From Nematopogon swammerdamellus (lineage: Eukaryota; Arthropoda; Insecta; Lepidoptera; Adelidae): a DNA stretch of 64,000 bases. Of the stretch, positions 47,161-59,382 are shown one piece after another (the first letter of the stretch is position 1; each line of letters opens with the position of its first letter). The stretch lies in the NCBI GenBank assembly GCA_946902875.1, contig OX336342.1, forward strand, positions 14,563,523-14,627,522, given 5' to 3'. A program made the translations under genes and the position numbers. Under the pieces are notes generated by a model. That model saw nothing but the letters and a program-made list of their open reading frames with translations. It was not told the origin of the DNA and ran no database searches.

Positions 47161-47260
47161 AATTGAGTTGAAGGCGGTACAAAAGCACAGCAGAACATTG
47201 ATAGATGAAGCGCTTTTTTATTAATTAATGTGCTTTTGTACCGCCGCCTTAACCTCAATT
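47161..47260. repeat. Imperfect hairpin with 29-32 bp arms
   Basis: GGCGGTACAAAAGCACA (part of 47161-47189) pairs with TGTGCTTTTGTACCGCC (part of 47229-47260). The pairing extends outward through TTGAGTTGAAG and CTTAACCTCAA with a three-base bulge. The loop is 39 nt. It could be a small TIR element or a stem-loop if transcribed. Confidence 0.8.
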
Positions 47261-47261
47261 A

Positions 47262-49594
47262 TTTAATCATTTTTATTTTAATCCTAAGCAGGTAATTGTT
47301 TTTTAAAGGTTCATTTGGATTAACATGCAGGTTGTCGAGTTGTGCACATGCTCTTGAAGTTATTCTCTAAATAAGAGCATCTGAATGGAACTTGCCGTCG
47401 ATCATTCGAAACTGTCTTAATATTAAATTATTACAGGAAAATCACTCAGTACTTATGATATCAATGATTTCTAAAAGATAATTAATTAGCAATTAAAGCG
47501 AGCGCCGCGCGCCGTGCACTGCCGCCAGATTAAACGAGTCGGTGGCTGTACTTATCGTTTTTAAATTAGATCTACAATTATTTTCTTAGCGGGCCATTCC
47601 AATTTAAACCACAAATGACCCTATCGCTGTATACGATTTGTGTTTTACTGGTTTCTGGGCGGATTATCTGATCGACTAATGAATTCATAATAATAATTAA
47701 TTTCATTGACCTGCCGCCGACATGCTTATTCTTAGGGGAGCCGAAATTTGAAATAAAATCGAGTTGGAAACCACTAATTTCTTAATCATTTCCTAGTAGT
47801 ACGTGACAATTTTATTGTTTTCATGAATTCGATAGTTCTTTGGGGTTAAATTTGAGTTATTCTGATATGACTTCATATCTGAAAGGTTGAGGTTTGGACC
47901 TAAATAATAAATATGCAAGATGCTAATTCGAAATATTTAAGATGACTTCGACTTTTGCGTATTAATTCTTACGGCTCTTAACTTTTTGAAATCAAATACA
48001 TGCGTGTGAGTGAATAGGTTCAAGGTAAATCAGCCGAAATTGTCTAGAGACGACAGAATGTCTGTCCGAGCCGTCGCCACTTGCTTGCATAATAATCTTA
48101 ACATAATCTATAGGGTGATGCTTTTATCGCACTTACAATTGTACATTTAATTTTATATAAGTAGTATAAGGGTTCAGTAACTAATTAGCAGACGTAAGGA
48201 TACTTATGAAATGAAGATAAAAATATTTCACAATTTAAATAAATATATATTATTTACTTTTAAGAATATCGGAATGTTTTATACTTAAAGCAATAATCTT
48301 AACACTTTGACAGCCGATCACCCGCCGCCCGTGAGGCGTGATGCTCAATTTTCTCCCGTGCGCCGATCACGTCACCAGGACGTGACCGCAATTCCTAGAT
48401 TTTATTTAAAAAACACGACCCACGGGCGTGTTCGGCGTTCATTGCATTGTGTAGCTACATTATTTGGCTACACACCATAGTCGATTCATTTACTTAGGTT
48501 GAGAGGCTCAAATGTGTAGAATTTTGACTTTTACTGAATAAGTTATTTTGATTGATTTTTTTGTTCAGAGGCTGTATCGGACACGTAATTTCTTAGTAAC
48601 CTATATGTAAAAGTTTTTTTTTTTTTGCAGACACAACCATTTTTTTTAATATTTTTTTTTTATTAAAAGAAATATAAAAACGTTTATTTTTATTTTTTAC
48701 TATAACAAAACATAAGTTATTCTACCATATACAAAAAGAACTAAATGCATAACTATTTTAATTATTTTTATATAGAATTTACAAAAATGCCGAAAATGGC
48801 CGGCGCACAGGGGAATGCGCCTAACAAAATGCTCGGCTTGACAGCCAGTGTTAACAAAGAAATTCAAAGGAATTGACAAATTCATTTTTTCAGCGTACGA
48901 CTTTTGAAATCGTCGGTAAGGCTGTAAATTCATGAAATAATTAATCGAGTTCCTCCTAAGTGCCGCACTGAGAGTCGTAGCTAGACTAATAAGAAAGAAA
49001 ATTTGTATTTAATGATTGACAAGTTTTGTTCTTGTATGTTTAACGATTATATGATAATTGTTGATCATACATTTTCACAATGTGAAATATGTCACCTGTA
49101 TAAAACGTTGCTCTACCATTGATACCTACTGATTGGTAAGTACGAACTAGAGGTCAAGAAAACCGGCTCAAATTCTCGCTAAGACTTGAAGAACTGTGGA
49201 AAAACTGGTTTAAAAAGCACATGAAATTTTATGTAAAAATTCAATTTTATGAGACTCGGCTGGCAAAATATACAGGTTGATACCATACAAATGAAATGCA
49301 TCTTTATAGTGTGCCACTGTAAAATTATATAAAACTAAACTCTATGTCTTGTGAACTACCTACGATACAAATAAAAAAATTATATATAGAGCGACAGTTT
49401 CATATGAAAGCTTTTAATTTAGAGGACGGTAGTGCCCCGTTAAATTCGAGCCCCGACGACAGAGGCACTACTGTACTACTTTTTCCAAATTTTCCGAATT
49501 ATTTTTATTGCTTGCTTCGTACCAATGCACTTTCATAGGTACTGAAAATACTGATAAAAACACGCTTATGTATGCGGCATCAGTTGTAACTGAA
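47262..49594. other. No supported gene; possible piggyBac-type end at 48299
   Basis: The stretch is mostly AT-rich. At 48299 TTAACACTTTGACAGCC opens a GC-richer 180-bp block (to about 48480). TTAA followed by CACTTTGAC-type bases resembles piggyBac-family termini. The other end was not found. Confidence 0.35.
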
Positions 49595-49913
49595 TCAAAA
49601 TTTCCGTTATAAAAAAATTATGAAATAGTACAGAGCGTGCTAAAGTCATTCAAAGTTTTACAATTACGTAAAATCAATAATTGTAAAAAAAAAATCATCA
49701 AGTCGATCTACGTGGGAAGTGATAAAAAAAATATAGGTAACTTTGTAAACTTTGGTAACTTTGTAAAGTTACCTATATTTTTTTATCACTTCCCACGTAG
49801 GTCGACTTGATGATTTTTTTTTTACAATTATTGATTTTACGTAATTGTAAAACTTTGAATGACTTTAGCACGCTCTGTACTATTTCATAATTTTTTTATA
49901 ACGGAAACTTTGA
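49595..49913. repeat. Foldback repeat, arms of about 150 bp, 20-nt loop
   Basis: The left arm 49595-49744 and right arm 49765-49913 are near-perfect reverse complements, differing by only a few substitutions and single-base indels in A/T runs. Matching pairs include GAGCGTGCTAAAGTCATTCA with TGAATGACTTTAGCACGCTC, and CTACGTGGGAAGTGAT with ATCACTTCCCACGTAG. The loop itself contains short repeats of GGTAACTTTGTAAA. There is no coding capacity. Confidence 0.95.
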
Positions 49914-51003
49914 TAATAGGAAAAATATGCAACTGCAAGGACATGCCCATCCATCTATAATGGGTTTTGAGATACCAGTATTGGCCATGAAGGGCACATC
50001 TATTTAACCCTTCTGTATTATGTATTACAAAGTTCTCAAAAATGTACCCATAATTTTTATGTTGCGAAATAAAATACAAATGTACAGCACATGTAATCAA
50101 ATGTTCAACCTATTGTTCAACAAAATTTATTAGTTTCAGACAAAACGTCATAGATTGGTTTTAACAACATAATGTGTTGCTATTGTGTTTTTGTTGGGTT
50201 CCAATATGCAGCATAAGTCGACTTTGGGAAATTTAAAAAATCTACTACACCCGGAAGTTGGTCACAGAATCGCATTCGTATAGGTGATAAAATAAACATT
50301 TGTTTGTACTGCCCTTCATGTAATAGTTTAGATATTATATTGAGCTAAATAAAAAGTAATTATTACACTTGACCAAAAATATGTAAATGTAAAGTTGGGG
50401 ATGGGAAGCTATCGCGATCTGTATAAGATAAGCGAAGATTGAAGCTCTAATGATACTAGTATGATAATGAATGAGATAGAATAATTTGACAGCAGGTGGA
50501 TAACCCACCTCCATGGCAACCGTTTTAGACTTAAGGGTGCGTTTTACACGTTAACATGGCTGAATTTTTTTTCAAAATATAAATATAAATGGCACGTTTT
50601 TTTTTTATAATAACTAATGTTTATGTTTATTATGTTATATTATGTTTTAAATCAGTTAGCACTTTAATTTTAATTTTAAATAAAGTTTATTTTTTAAATT
50701 ATGTGTATTTATTTAATAAACGTATTTGTATACTTATTATAAACATATTGGCAAGATTGCATACCATCGAAGTTTCTTGCCAGTTTTTCTTCGCTGTGAT
50801 AATCGAACTGGAAAATGCTAAATTTTTTATGTTAAAATATGACGAATTCGAGTGCAGTGACTGTCTATGGATGATGAATAAAGAATAAGAATACTTTGTA
50901 ATTTCACTGCCTAAATAAAAATTTGGGCATTTCTATATATGTTATGTATATATGTAATTAATTATATATTATCACTAATTTAAATAATAAATTAGATTTA
51001 GAG

Positions 51004-51211
51004 ACGACATAGTGACATTTACAGGAAGTATCCGTAGAACTCATCTCTTCGTGGACAGGAGAACGGAGTGTGAGAAGACCACCCGCCAGGTCAGACGACG
51101 ACATCAGCAGAAAGCAATAGTTCCGTACCGCTGAAGGCCGGGAGGACTGGAGTAAAATTGGAGAGGCGTATATCCAGCAGTGGACGCATTCACGCTGACT
51201 GACTGACTGAC
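51004..51211 (+). pseudogene. LINE C-terminus with (TGAC)n tail
   Basis: The frame gives RSVRRPPARSDDDI, an internal stop, then FRTAEGREDWSKIGEAYIQQ and WTHSR before TGA at 51196-51198, followed by GACTGACTGACTGAC. It matches the RSVGRPP ... QQWT ending at 16546-16960 but with a different microsatellite tail. Confidence 0.75.
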
Positions 51212-51572
51212 ATATCTTCGACAAACATTTAATACTTACATAAATTTATTATATATTTATTTTATATATACTTAATATTAATTATAGATGTAGAGTCTAC
51301 ATCTATAAAATATATTATAACCTAGTTTTATGTAGACAACGATTACAATATAAATAAACCGCTCTTAAACTCCTTCATATCATAAGACATTTCGAACGAT
51401 GACACGATATTAAACAAAAGCAAACGTGTGTAGTGGTTATAATATGCAAATAAATAGAGTTTTGTTAGAATCGCACCACGTCTAATCGGACAACTATTTA
51501 TAACATCTATGCCACAGAGGAGCGTAGGCACATTTTGATAAATCAATATATTACCTAGGTGAGACCTCTATA

Positions 51573-51603
<31 letters not shown>

Positions 51604-51995
51604 ATTATATATATATTTTTTGTCATATTATATGCTATTAGTTGGACAGTATTTAATTGTAAATTACAGCGTTTTTATATTCTTAATTGCAAGCAAGATT
51701 ATTCAAAATAATTTCGATTGAAAGTTAAATTTAACAATAACTGAACACCGAAGTAGTTAAATTTACGTAAAAAAAAATTTTAATATTTTCAGCAAAAACT
51801 CGTCACTCGCTTCGACTAAACCGTGCACGATAACAATGCAAAATATCGCTTCAATATGATATATTATGTAAGTGCTTGTGATATTCGTTGAAAAAGGAAG
51901 CACATCGAATTTAATATGAAAATATTAAAATGTCTATTCATGTCTGCGATAATAATATTTAAATTTGTTTTTATAAGGAAACTGAAAGACAGACT
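51212..51995. other. No gene; (TA)n run at 51568-51612
   Basis: AT-rich DNA with a TA-dinucleotide run, interrupted once or twice. I see no other feature. Confidence 0.6.
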
Positions 51996-52226
51996 GTGCC
52001 TAGGGAGGCCAACGAAAAATCAGATGCAGCCAATAACACCACTCGTCGCGAAACCACACTAAATGAGGTTCCATGCCTGCGACTAAATGGGGACAAATTT
52101 GTCTATTTTCTTGATACGTCTTTTAAAGAATCTCAGGTTATAGGAACAGAGAACACACTCACCGAAAGACCGGACTATTTTTACGTGTTTAAATATTCGG
52201 TAACCGCATCAACTTCAAATATGTAG
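51996..52226 (+). CDS. Open frame of 76 codons upstream of the CAP gene, unrecognised
   Basis: The frame includes NNTTRRETTLNEVPCLRLNG and YFYVFKYSVTASTSNM. I do not recognise it. Its composition is protein-like and it lies about 300 bp upstream of the TATA box. It has no obvious splice link to the CAP gene, whose first exon carries its own signal peptide. It may be a chance frame, a remnant of a retroelement, or a short exon of another transcript. Confidence 0.15.
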   Translation: MPREANEKSDAANNTTRRETTLNEVPCLRLNGDKFVYFLDTSFKESQVIGTENTLTERPDYFYVFKYSVTASTSNM

Positions 52227-52502
52227 TGCTTTAAATATTCTGCGAAAGCTTTATGTGCTCACTCGGTGACATGTCCACGTACTTTTGGAGCGATAACCTC
52301 GATACTGTAAAAACTCGATCACATTGAACGCAGGCATCTCAACGAAGCGAAAATTCGCGACAGCAAAAAAGTTATAAGGTCCCTTTCAAAAGGTTACCTT
52401 TCTCATTTCCTCGATGGCGGCGCGGCGGAAGCGAGATGAGCGGCGCGGGCGCGGACGCCGCGGCTCCGTAACCATGCCAACGGCAGTGGCATCTAGTGAT
52501 GA

Positions 52503-52510
52503 TATAAAAG
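52503..52510 (+). promoter_or_regulatory. TATA box, likely CAP gene core promoter
   Basis: TATAAAAG lies 215 bp upstream of the CAP start codon in a locally GC-rich segment (52410-52570). A start site about 30 bp downstream would give a 5' UTR near 190 nt with no upstream ATG in strong context. No other gene nearby could use it. Confidence 0.5.
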
Positions 52511-52724
52511 GCGTGAATAGCGCACGCCGGCTCATAGCGAGACTGGCAAGAGCGCTGCACGCACGTGTCGCGGCTGGCCTCTATACTCGTGAAAGCTTTC
52601 GTAAAAATAAGTGAAGAGACTTTTGTTACGAAATAAAATCAATTTAAACTTCTTATGTGAATTGAAATATTTTGGGCTAGACTCGTTTTGTTTAATTCAA
52701 AAAGTGAAGTGAAAGAACAGTAAA

Positions 52725-55700
52725 ATGTTTTCATTGGTGATCCTGGCAGGATGCAGCGTAGCATTAGTGCTGGGGTGTTCTTCAGGAAGGCAAATGATAA
52801 GTAAGTTCAAATCGTGCTATTATAAATTCTCGTCGGTAGCTAGCAACCTAGTGATCATCATTATATTCATATAAATATATATTTTGAAAATTATTGAATT
52901 CAAATTTCAAGAGTTCTACTACAGTCAGTTACGTATACATAGAAAGCAATTATTAAAATAAAAAATATAGTAATTACATAGAAAATGTTAATTAAATTTA
53001 AGCAACACACACATACATACAGAGCCTATTACAGGAAAATATTATTTAAAGACGTAATTTTAATTCGTAAAAAACTATAAAAAATACTTTCTAATAAAAT
53101 CAATAAATTGTACAAACCGTATCATGATTCACCTGAAATAATCCTGCAGCAGAATTTAATGAAAGCGTTGTCTCAAATTTCCGCATGATATAAAATGTTC
53201 TGTAAAATTACTATCTCAATACTCGTTCAAGGATCAAATAAAACAGAGCGGTCACAAAATATTCATCGGTGACATAAGACCGCATCTCCGCGAACGTCTT
53301 TAGACCATTAAACTTTATTGACACCACCTGCCCACCTGTCGCTCGCCAGACACTCCGACACTCGAGCGGTTCCATATCTCACGCAGAACCTTGAATAAGC
53401 ACTTAACGTCACTTTACTGGCTTCACGGTTAAGGAAACTGAAGAATCTGCAAATAAAACAACAGTTATAAAAAGCGCGGAAGAACACAAAGCAAATATTA
53501 AGCGTCAATAAGCAAGCTCAATACAATACCAGTTCTCATACTTCGTGAATAACTACGGTGATATTAAAAATAATAAGTATTTGCACGCAAATCGCATTGA
53601 ATCTGCAATAAGAGCCAAAACATAATCTGTTAAACAATAATATGTTAAACAGCAGCTACGATCAATCTTCTACTTAATCACCCGATCTACATTAAATCGG
53701 TCACACTTATCAGAACACAAGTTTCTGATGTTTTACATAAATCTATTCGATATTGAACAGGTTGAGTGATGAAATCGTGGTGAGCTCGCGATCAGGTGTT
53801 ACCAGATCCCAAACGCGGCTATTACATTGTATAATCAAAAATTTACATAATGATTTGAAGATTTTGCCAATGATAATGATATCATCGACCACCGGCATGA
53901 TTTGGCGGTCAATGGGTGAAAGAAAACATTTGCAGCACTTTAGTACAATTTATTGTCTAGCCAGACTACGAATAATCACGTCGTCGTATTCAAACTTAGC
54001 AATATTGCAATAAGTAGCTTAAGTATACATTTCTTTAGCCACTCGATATTGTAATTTACAATATATAGAACAATTGAACAATAAGACAATAAGGCCATGC
54101 TATCATCCATAGAGTATCTGTCGCTCAACGTGATATGAACACGTGAATAACTAATATAAAAAGCTAATATGCACATACATAATATATTTGACCAATAGTC
54201 AGAGATACTCAAGTAATGTTTTGTTACGCAGGGTCCGGAGGTCTGTCTGGCTACGAGAGGCAAGCGATAGTGGACTCGCACAACAAGCTGAGGCAGTCCG
54301 TAGCTCTGGGACAGATCACGCGGCAGCCACCCGCAGCCAACATGATGGAGATGGTGAGTTATTATAATACCAATAATTTAAATTTCCTTTACGTGTCTTT
54401 CATTATTTAATCTTTGTCTGTCTTACAATGTTCATACCTAAATAAAAATTTCAATGGAGAGCTCAATGGAATTAGACAGATAAATTGGTGCTGTGGGTGA
54501 ACCCGAGGTGTCCCGCAATCCAGAACTACTGCAACTTCGTATACCCCCCCGCCCCAATTACAGTCTCGGGTCCTTGAAGAGAGGCATGAATAGGCATCTG
54601 TCAGGCGTGCATGGCATTCGCAACCCCCGCATGCGTCCGAATGTCTATTGGCGCCGTTAGACACCTTATGGCTGACTCGGCGCGTCAGTAATCGCATCTA
54701 TAAAAAAAAACTATAATTGCTTGAACCATCAAGATCAAAACAAAACACAATACAATGTGTAAAAATTTGACAAAAATAAAGAAAGGAACTTCTGAAACAA
54801 TGAAAACAGCAAAGTAAAAGTAAATCAAACGTCCAATTAGGCAGTACGTAATGAAGGCACAACTGACCCCGAGGCGGTTCAATGTCTCGCGTGTTATGCA
54901 GCCAGGCCAACGCTCTGTGACGCGTGTGATTCACGCTGCAAATATTAACGCAATGCTCGTTATGTCTGCTTGTGCTCATATCATAACCAAATTGTTTTAC
55001 TTCTTCTTCGGCGTTCTTTCGTTCTTCGGTAATACAATCGCAATACAAATCTTAGAACAGAACATCTGTTTTATTGGCCTATTTTTTTAATTTTCATTAT
55101 TATTTGCTATTTGATACATATTGTACTTCATTTGAGTTTTTGAATCACTATGTCATCGTCAGCCTTTTTTATTCCGCCTGGATATTAGTAACACTGCATC
55201 ATTATAGCTGTAGATTGTTTATATTGTGTGAAGTAGGTACTTAGAAGATAACAATTTTCCCACGCACGCCGCTTCAAACTACAAAACATAATTAATAATT
55301 TGCTTGACGTGTTCGTGTCAGTTTAAAGGGTTTTGAATGTTATTGTACGAACGTACGAGTACAATTTAACAATATTAATGATTAGTGAAAGTACTATATA
55401 AGAGAATTGAAGTCTTTTTGAAGAATTTGTTTACAGTCATAAAAATGTCAGAAAATTTCAAAATGATTTGATTCAAATTCTTATAGTCGCATAAGCACAT
55501 TATTTAGTTTAATGTTTTAAATTTTGCCATAGTTACCATTCTTTTTATCTTTGAAGACTTGAGATTACCTAGAATTTACGACAGTTTCTAACGTTACCAT
55601 TATTCCTAAGGTATGGGATGATGAGCTTGCATCAACCGCCCAGCGCTGGGCAGACCAGTGCCAGCCTGCGCACGACGGTGCATCCCAGCGTGACGTGGGA

Positions 55701-57133
55701 CGCTTCCCCGTGGGCCAGAACATCGCGGCCACTTGGACCACGCGGCGTCCTTCGGCTAATACAGACTCCCAGCCAGACTTCAACAAGCAGATCAACGCTT
55801 GGTTCGATGAGGTTCGCGTCTTCGGGTTCAAGCCCATTGGATACGGACACGGAACCGGACATTACTCTCAGGTAGGCTTCATTATTACTAATTATATTAT
55901 TATAGAATATGAAAACACACAACAAATAAGATGTAAACTGTTATGATTGAGGCCCATCTTGAAATGGACTGCAGGATATCTTCATATCGTTTAATCGTAC
56001 CTATAATCATTCTAAAAGTTTAATATTAATTCAATTATAATAGTTGCTTTTCGGTCTTCTGAAAGTGGCATCCAGGTTATAATAACGAAGAAAAAATCTG
56101 GAGATAACAAATAATCCACCCGTTCATCCATACACTACGAGATGCTAATAGAAAGTTTTTGCTGTAGCTGGTGTGGGGTGAGACTTCCCACGTGGGTTGC
56201 GGTTTCTCCTTCTACTACGACCCGTCGAGAGGTTACACCAAGTTGTACGTGTGCAATTACGGGCCAGGAGGAAACGTCATTGGCTCCAGCCCCTATGAGA
56301 AGGGATCCCCCGCCTGCAGTAACTTCGGTCTCTCCGCATCTCAAAAATACAGTGGATTGTGCTGTAAGTATTACATTTCAATGTTTTATTTCCTTTCCTT
56401 ATTAACTTTCCTACTTAACTTTCCTTATTTTCCAGAACATATGAATTTAACATACATAGTTCAATAATTTAATTCAGCTTAGGTTAATGGTACCTATAAT
56501 TTTCTTTCTTACCATAACATTACATTATGTGTATGTAAAGCGCAATCGATATTCAATTGCGGTATCATATTGCATAGTAAATTTTAATATAAGATGATTC
56601 TTGCGTTTTTATATGCCCCTGTTTTCGTTGGATCCTATGCGTATATATACCCTTCAATATTCGTTTATTTATGAGATGTAGGTCTGATTAACAATTATTC
56701 TGTTTTGTCCACAGCGGCATCATTCACATCTAGCTCCTCGTACGAGTCTGTGCCGCTCGACAACAGCGGCAATTACGTCGCCAACGTCATCCCCGACAGC
56801 ACAGGCGACGCACCATCAGGATACAACGGCTACAGCTACAATGCCTACAACCAGTACTCCAACCAGTTCTCCAACCAATATCAGTACCAGAACTCTTACA
56901 GCAGACAGCCCAGCACCTACAGTCAACAGGCCAATGCTTACAGCCAAGCCAGCTCCTACCTTCAGCCCAGGAAAGCCTATTATCAACAAAACGCCTATCA
57001 GACCACAGAGGCGGCTACGTACAAACCTTTCATAAGTATCTTTAATGACGCCACCAATCTTATCTCCAGCGCAAAACAGAGCATCTTCACACCCAAACGA
57101 ACTGGATTCAAATTTGGTACTATCTACCTCTGA
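52725..57133 (+). CDS. Secreted CAP-superfamily protein (antigen 5 / venom-allergen-like) with Tyr/Gln-rich tail
   Basis: Five exons: 52725-52800, 54232-54353, 55611-55871, 56168-56363 and 56715-57133. All four introns have GT...AG ends and phases 1, 0, 0, 1. The product is 357 residues. Residues 1-20 form a signal peptide (MFSLVILAGCSVALVLGCSS), so the protein should be secreted. The CAP domain spans about residues 30-218, starting with YERQAIVDSHNKLRQ. It has both signatures: GHYSQLVWGET (149-159) and LYVCNYGPGGNVI (179-191). The four residues of the CAP cavity appear to be present: His42, Glu71 (WDDELA), His150 and Glu158. The mature part has five cysteines (83, 164, 182, 203, 218), an odd number. 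The C-terminal tail (219-357) is unusual, rich in Tyr, Gln, Asn and Ser (NAYNQYSNQFSNQYQYQ), with a basic end. Family members occur in insect venom, saliva and hemolymph, and most have no known activity. Here the precise role cannot be inferred. Exon 1 is predicted from its signal peptide and splice-phase fit. The others also carry conserved motifs. Confidence 0.88.
54480..54712 (+). repeat. LINE 3' end with poly(A) inside CAP intron 2
   Basis: GGCATCTGTCAGGCGTGCAT, CCGAATGTCTATTGGCGCCG and TTAGACACC, followed by ATCTATAAAAAAAAA, match the LINE 3' UTRs at 34280-34440 (plus) and 61700-61815 (minus). It lies in the same orientation as the gene. Confidence 0.65.
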
Positions 57134-57379
57134 GATTTCTTTAGTAGGCAGTTTCCTAGTTTTAAATTTTATACCAGTATTGAATATTTATCGTTAAGTC
57201 GCTGTCTTAACGTGTGATACATGGGTGAGTCGTGGACTGTTCGTATGTTTGTTGCATTTGACTGACGCTTTAAGACTGCTGGGTCCAGTTTTGAAGTTCT
57301 AGCTGTAGATAGTCTTGGTTTTACAAGAATCAGTATTTTAGTGTAAATAATTGTATCCTGATTGTGCTTGTGATTTTAT

Positions 57380-57742
57380 ATTAAAATTGCAATGAAATAT
57401 CCTGGAGATGTGTTGAGCACTTTCTATGTTATTTGTGTGAATATAGTTTATAGAATATTTTTGAAAAATTATAAATTATTACCAAATATATTTAATGGGT
57501 TTTTTTCTTTCCTTTACAATTTTATTATACCAAATAAAATTCGTCGGGTCTGTATTTTATACCCTCACCAATCCATTATATTAGGCCTGCCATTTTGGGT
57601 GCATAAAATCCGATTCTATTGGGCATACGCTTCAGATCAATTCAAGATAATAAATCCTTATATCTATAATATCTAAAATAAGGTCTTCCAAAAAATCCGA
57701 TCTATGTAAAGTGCTCCCAAATTTTACAAAATAGAAAATAAA
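57380..57742 (+). terminator. Candidate poly(A) signals for the CAP gene
   Basis: ATTAAA at 57380-57385, AATAAA at 57533-57538 and AATAAA at 57737-57742 lie 247, 400 and 604 bp after the stop codon. In this AT-rich DNA each could be chance. The first downstream hexamers are the most plausible. Confidence 0.35.
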
Positions 57743-59340
57743 TATCTTTAAAGCGACAATAAAGGCTGCTAAAAGAAATTTGTATGTAAATAAATACGCA
57801 CAGTTTTGACCGTCAATAATGTCAAAGACCTGAATACTGGTCTGTATCCTCGCAAGAATCTAAATTTGGACCTGCATAAAAAGGGTGAATAAAAAAAAAC
57901 TTTATCTTAACTGTAGGTAGGTTAGCGTGTAGGTAATAAAACGAGGATACAAAACACTGGGCAGTAAGTTAATATTTATTCGTAAAGTTTCTCAAAAAAT
58001 AAAAGAAATTATTTCCTTTAGCAGTATTACATTTTATTTTGTACCTGGAATCGTTGACCCTGAATAGTTCTTCTTCTCTACAAAACATTTTTCTCTACAA
58101 GACAAATGTCATGTAAGTGCATATGAATAAAAAAAAACAAAAAAAAAACATGCATGAGCATTTATGTTAATGGTCAAATTTGTATTGCATACACGGGTGG
58201 AATTCAACGGATTTGTGTAATTTTGAACAGATAGAGGGACATAATCTGCTCTCGACCCTTTACGTTTACAGAAGCCAGGTTTTTAGGGTTCCGTAGCCAG
58301 CGATGCTGGCGGGACCCTTATAAAATCGGCCAGATGTCTGTCCGTCTGTCTCTCCATTTTTAGGGTTCCGTACGGGACCCTATTACTAAGCCCACGCCGT
58401 CTGTCCGTCCGTCTGTCCTACCTTTAAATGGCTATATGTTTTTAACTAAAATAGGTAGACTATTAAAAGTGCATAGTTTGAAAATGTAAAATTTGCTTTG
58501 TTCGAGGCTAATATTCGTGGTTTAGCAACACGGAGCACGAACCAAAAGCGCACACACTCGTTATACGTGCAAGACGGGAATGTCTATGAAACTCTCGGTT
58601 GATGAACAACGTTCGCACAAATTAACAGGGTCACTTTTTTTCAAATCACTGGTTCTGTTATTTACTGATCTACCTACAGGTAGTTCACACGAGAATAAAA
58701 CCCCTATGGAGTTAAAGAAAAACATTTGAATGTTATATAACAAACAAGTTTTCTAGAAGGCAGAAGGCGTAAATACTCTTTTTTGTAAATGTAATCCAGT
58801 ATGGGTGGCTGAGTCGGAGGGGCTAAAGCACATGCTCCGACCAGCCAATATCACCTCCGTGAAGGTAGGTGTCATACCGGATGCTCCCATTTGGATTGCT
58901 GCCTAAACTGGAACAGAGGAGAACTGAATGGAGAATTGAATGTAATTTCTTCAAGTTTTGAATAGATAGACGTCTATAAATCGAGAGTGCTTTTAAAAAG
59001 CAGATATCGTTCGAAACAGCTGAGTTTTTGAGGGACTACAAAATACAAATTGCCTTTTGCGATTATGTATGACAGTCAACAATCAAGTCAGACAATCAAA
59101 GACACCACTACGAATTAAAACGTAGTTGCGACTCATACGTGTGCCACTGTGGTGAATTAGCATACTTATCGTGGGGATAATGAAATTATACCAACCAATA
59201 GAGAATAAAGCGGTAATGATATGAGTCAACATTGTGTAGGGTGCGATCACCTCTGTGCTGGGTAACTAACTATTGCATGTATTAGGTTCAAAGTGAAAAG
59301 ATAATCGTAAGATATCGATTAAAGTATACTGTAACCCGTA
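57743..59340. other. No gene; two repeat fragments
   Basis: 58285-58420 has AGGGTTCCGTAGCCAGCGAT and a second AGGGTTCCGTACGGGACCC, related to the GGGTTCCGTA repeats, with a GCCAGC-GAT-GCTGGC hairpin. 58795-58925 contains GGGTGGCTGAGTCGGAGGGG and CATGCTCCGACC and recurs in shorter form at 62573-62628. The rest is unremarkable. Confidence 0.5.
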
Positions 59341-59382
59341 ATTTTTTCTTTATGAATTTTCTAAGCTTTACATTTACTTGGA

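Noticed and set aside
52414..52614. 66-codon basic frame overlapping the TATA box
   Set aside because: Arg-rich translation of a GC-rich promoter segment. It overlaps the probable core promoter and shows no family resemblance.
54407..55048. Minus-strand frames of 65-116 codons in CAP intron 2
   Set aside because: They lie antisense to a LINE tail and AT-rich intron, and no motifs are recognisable.
55565..55925. Minus-strand 90-97-codon frames opposite CAP exon 3
   Set aside because: Shadows of the conserved plus-strand coding exon.
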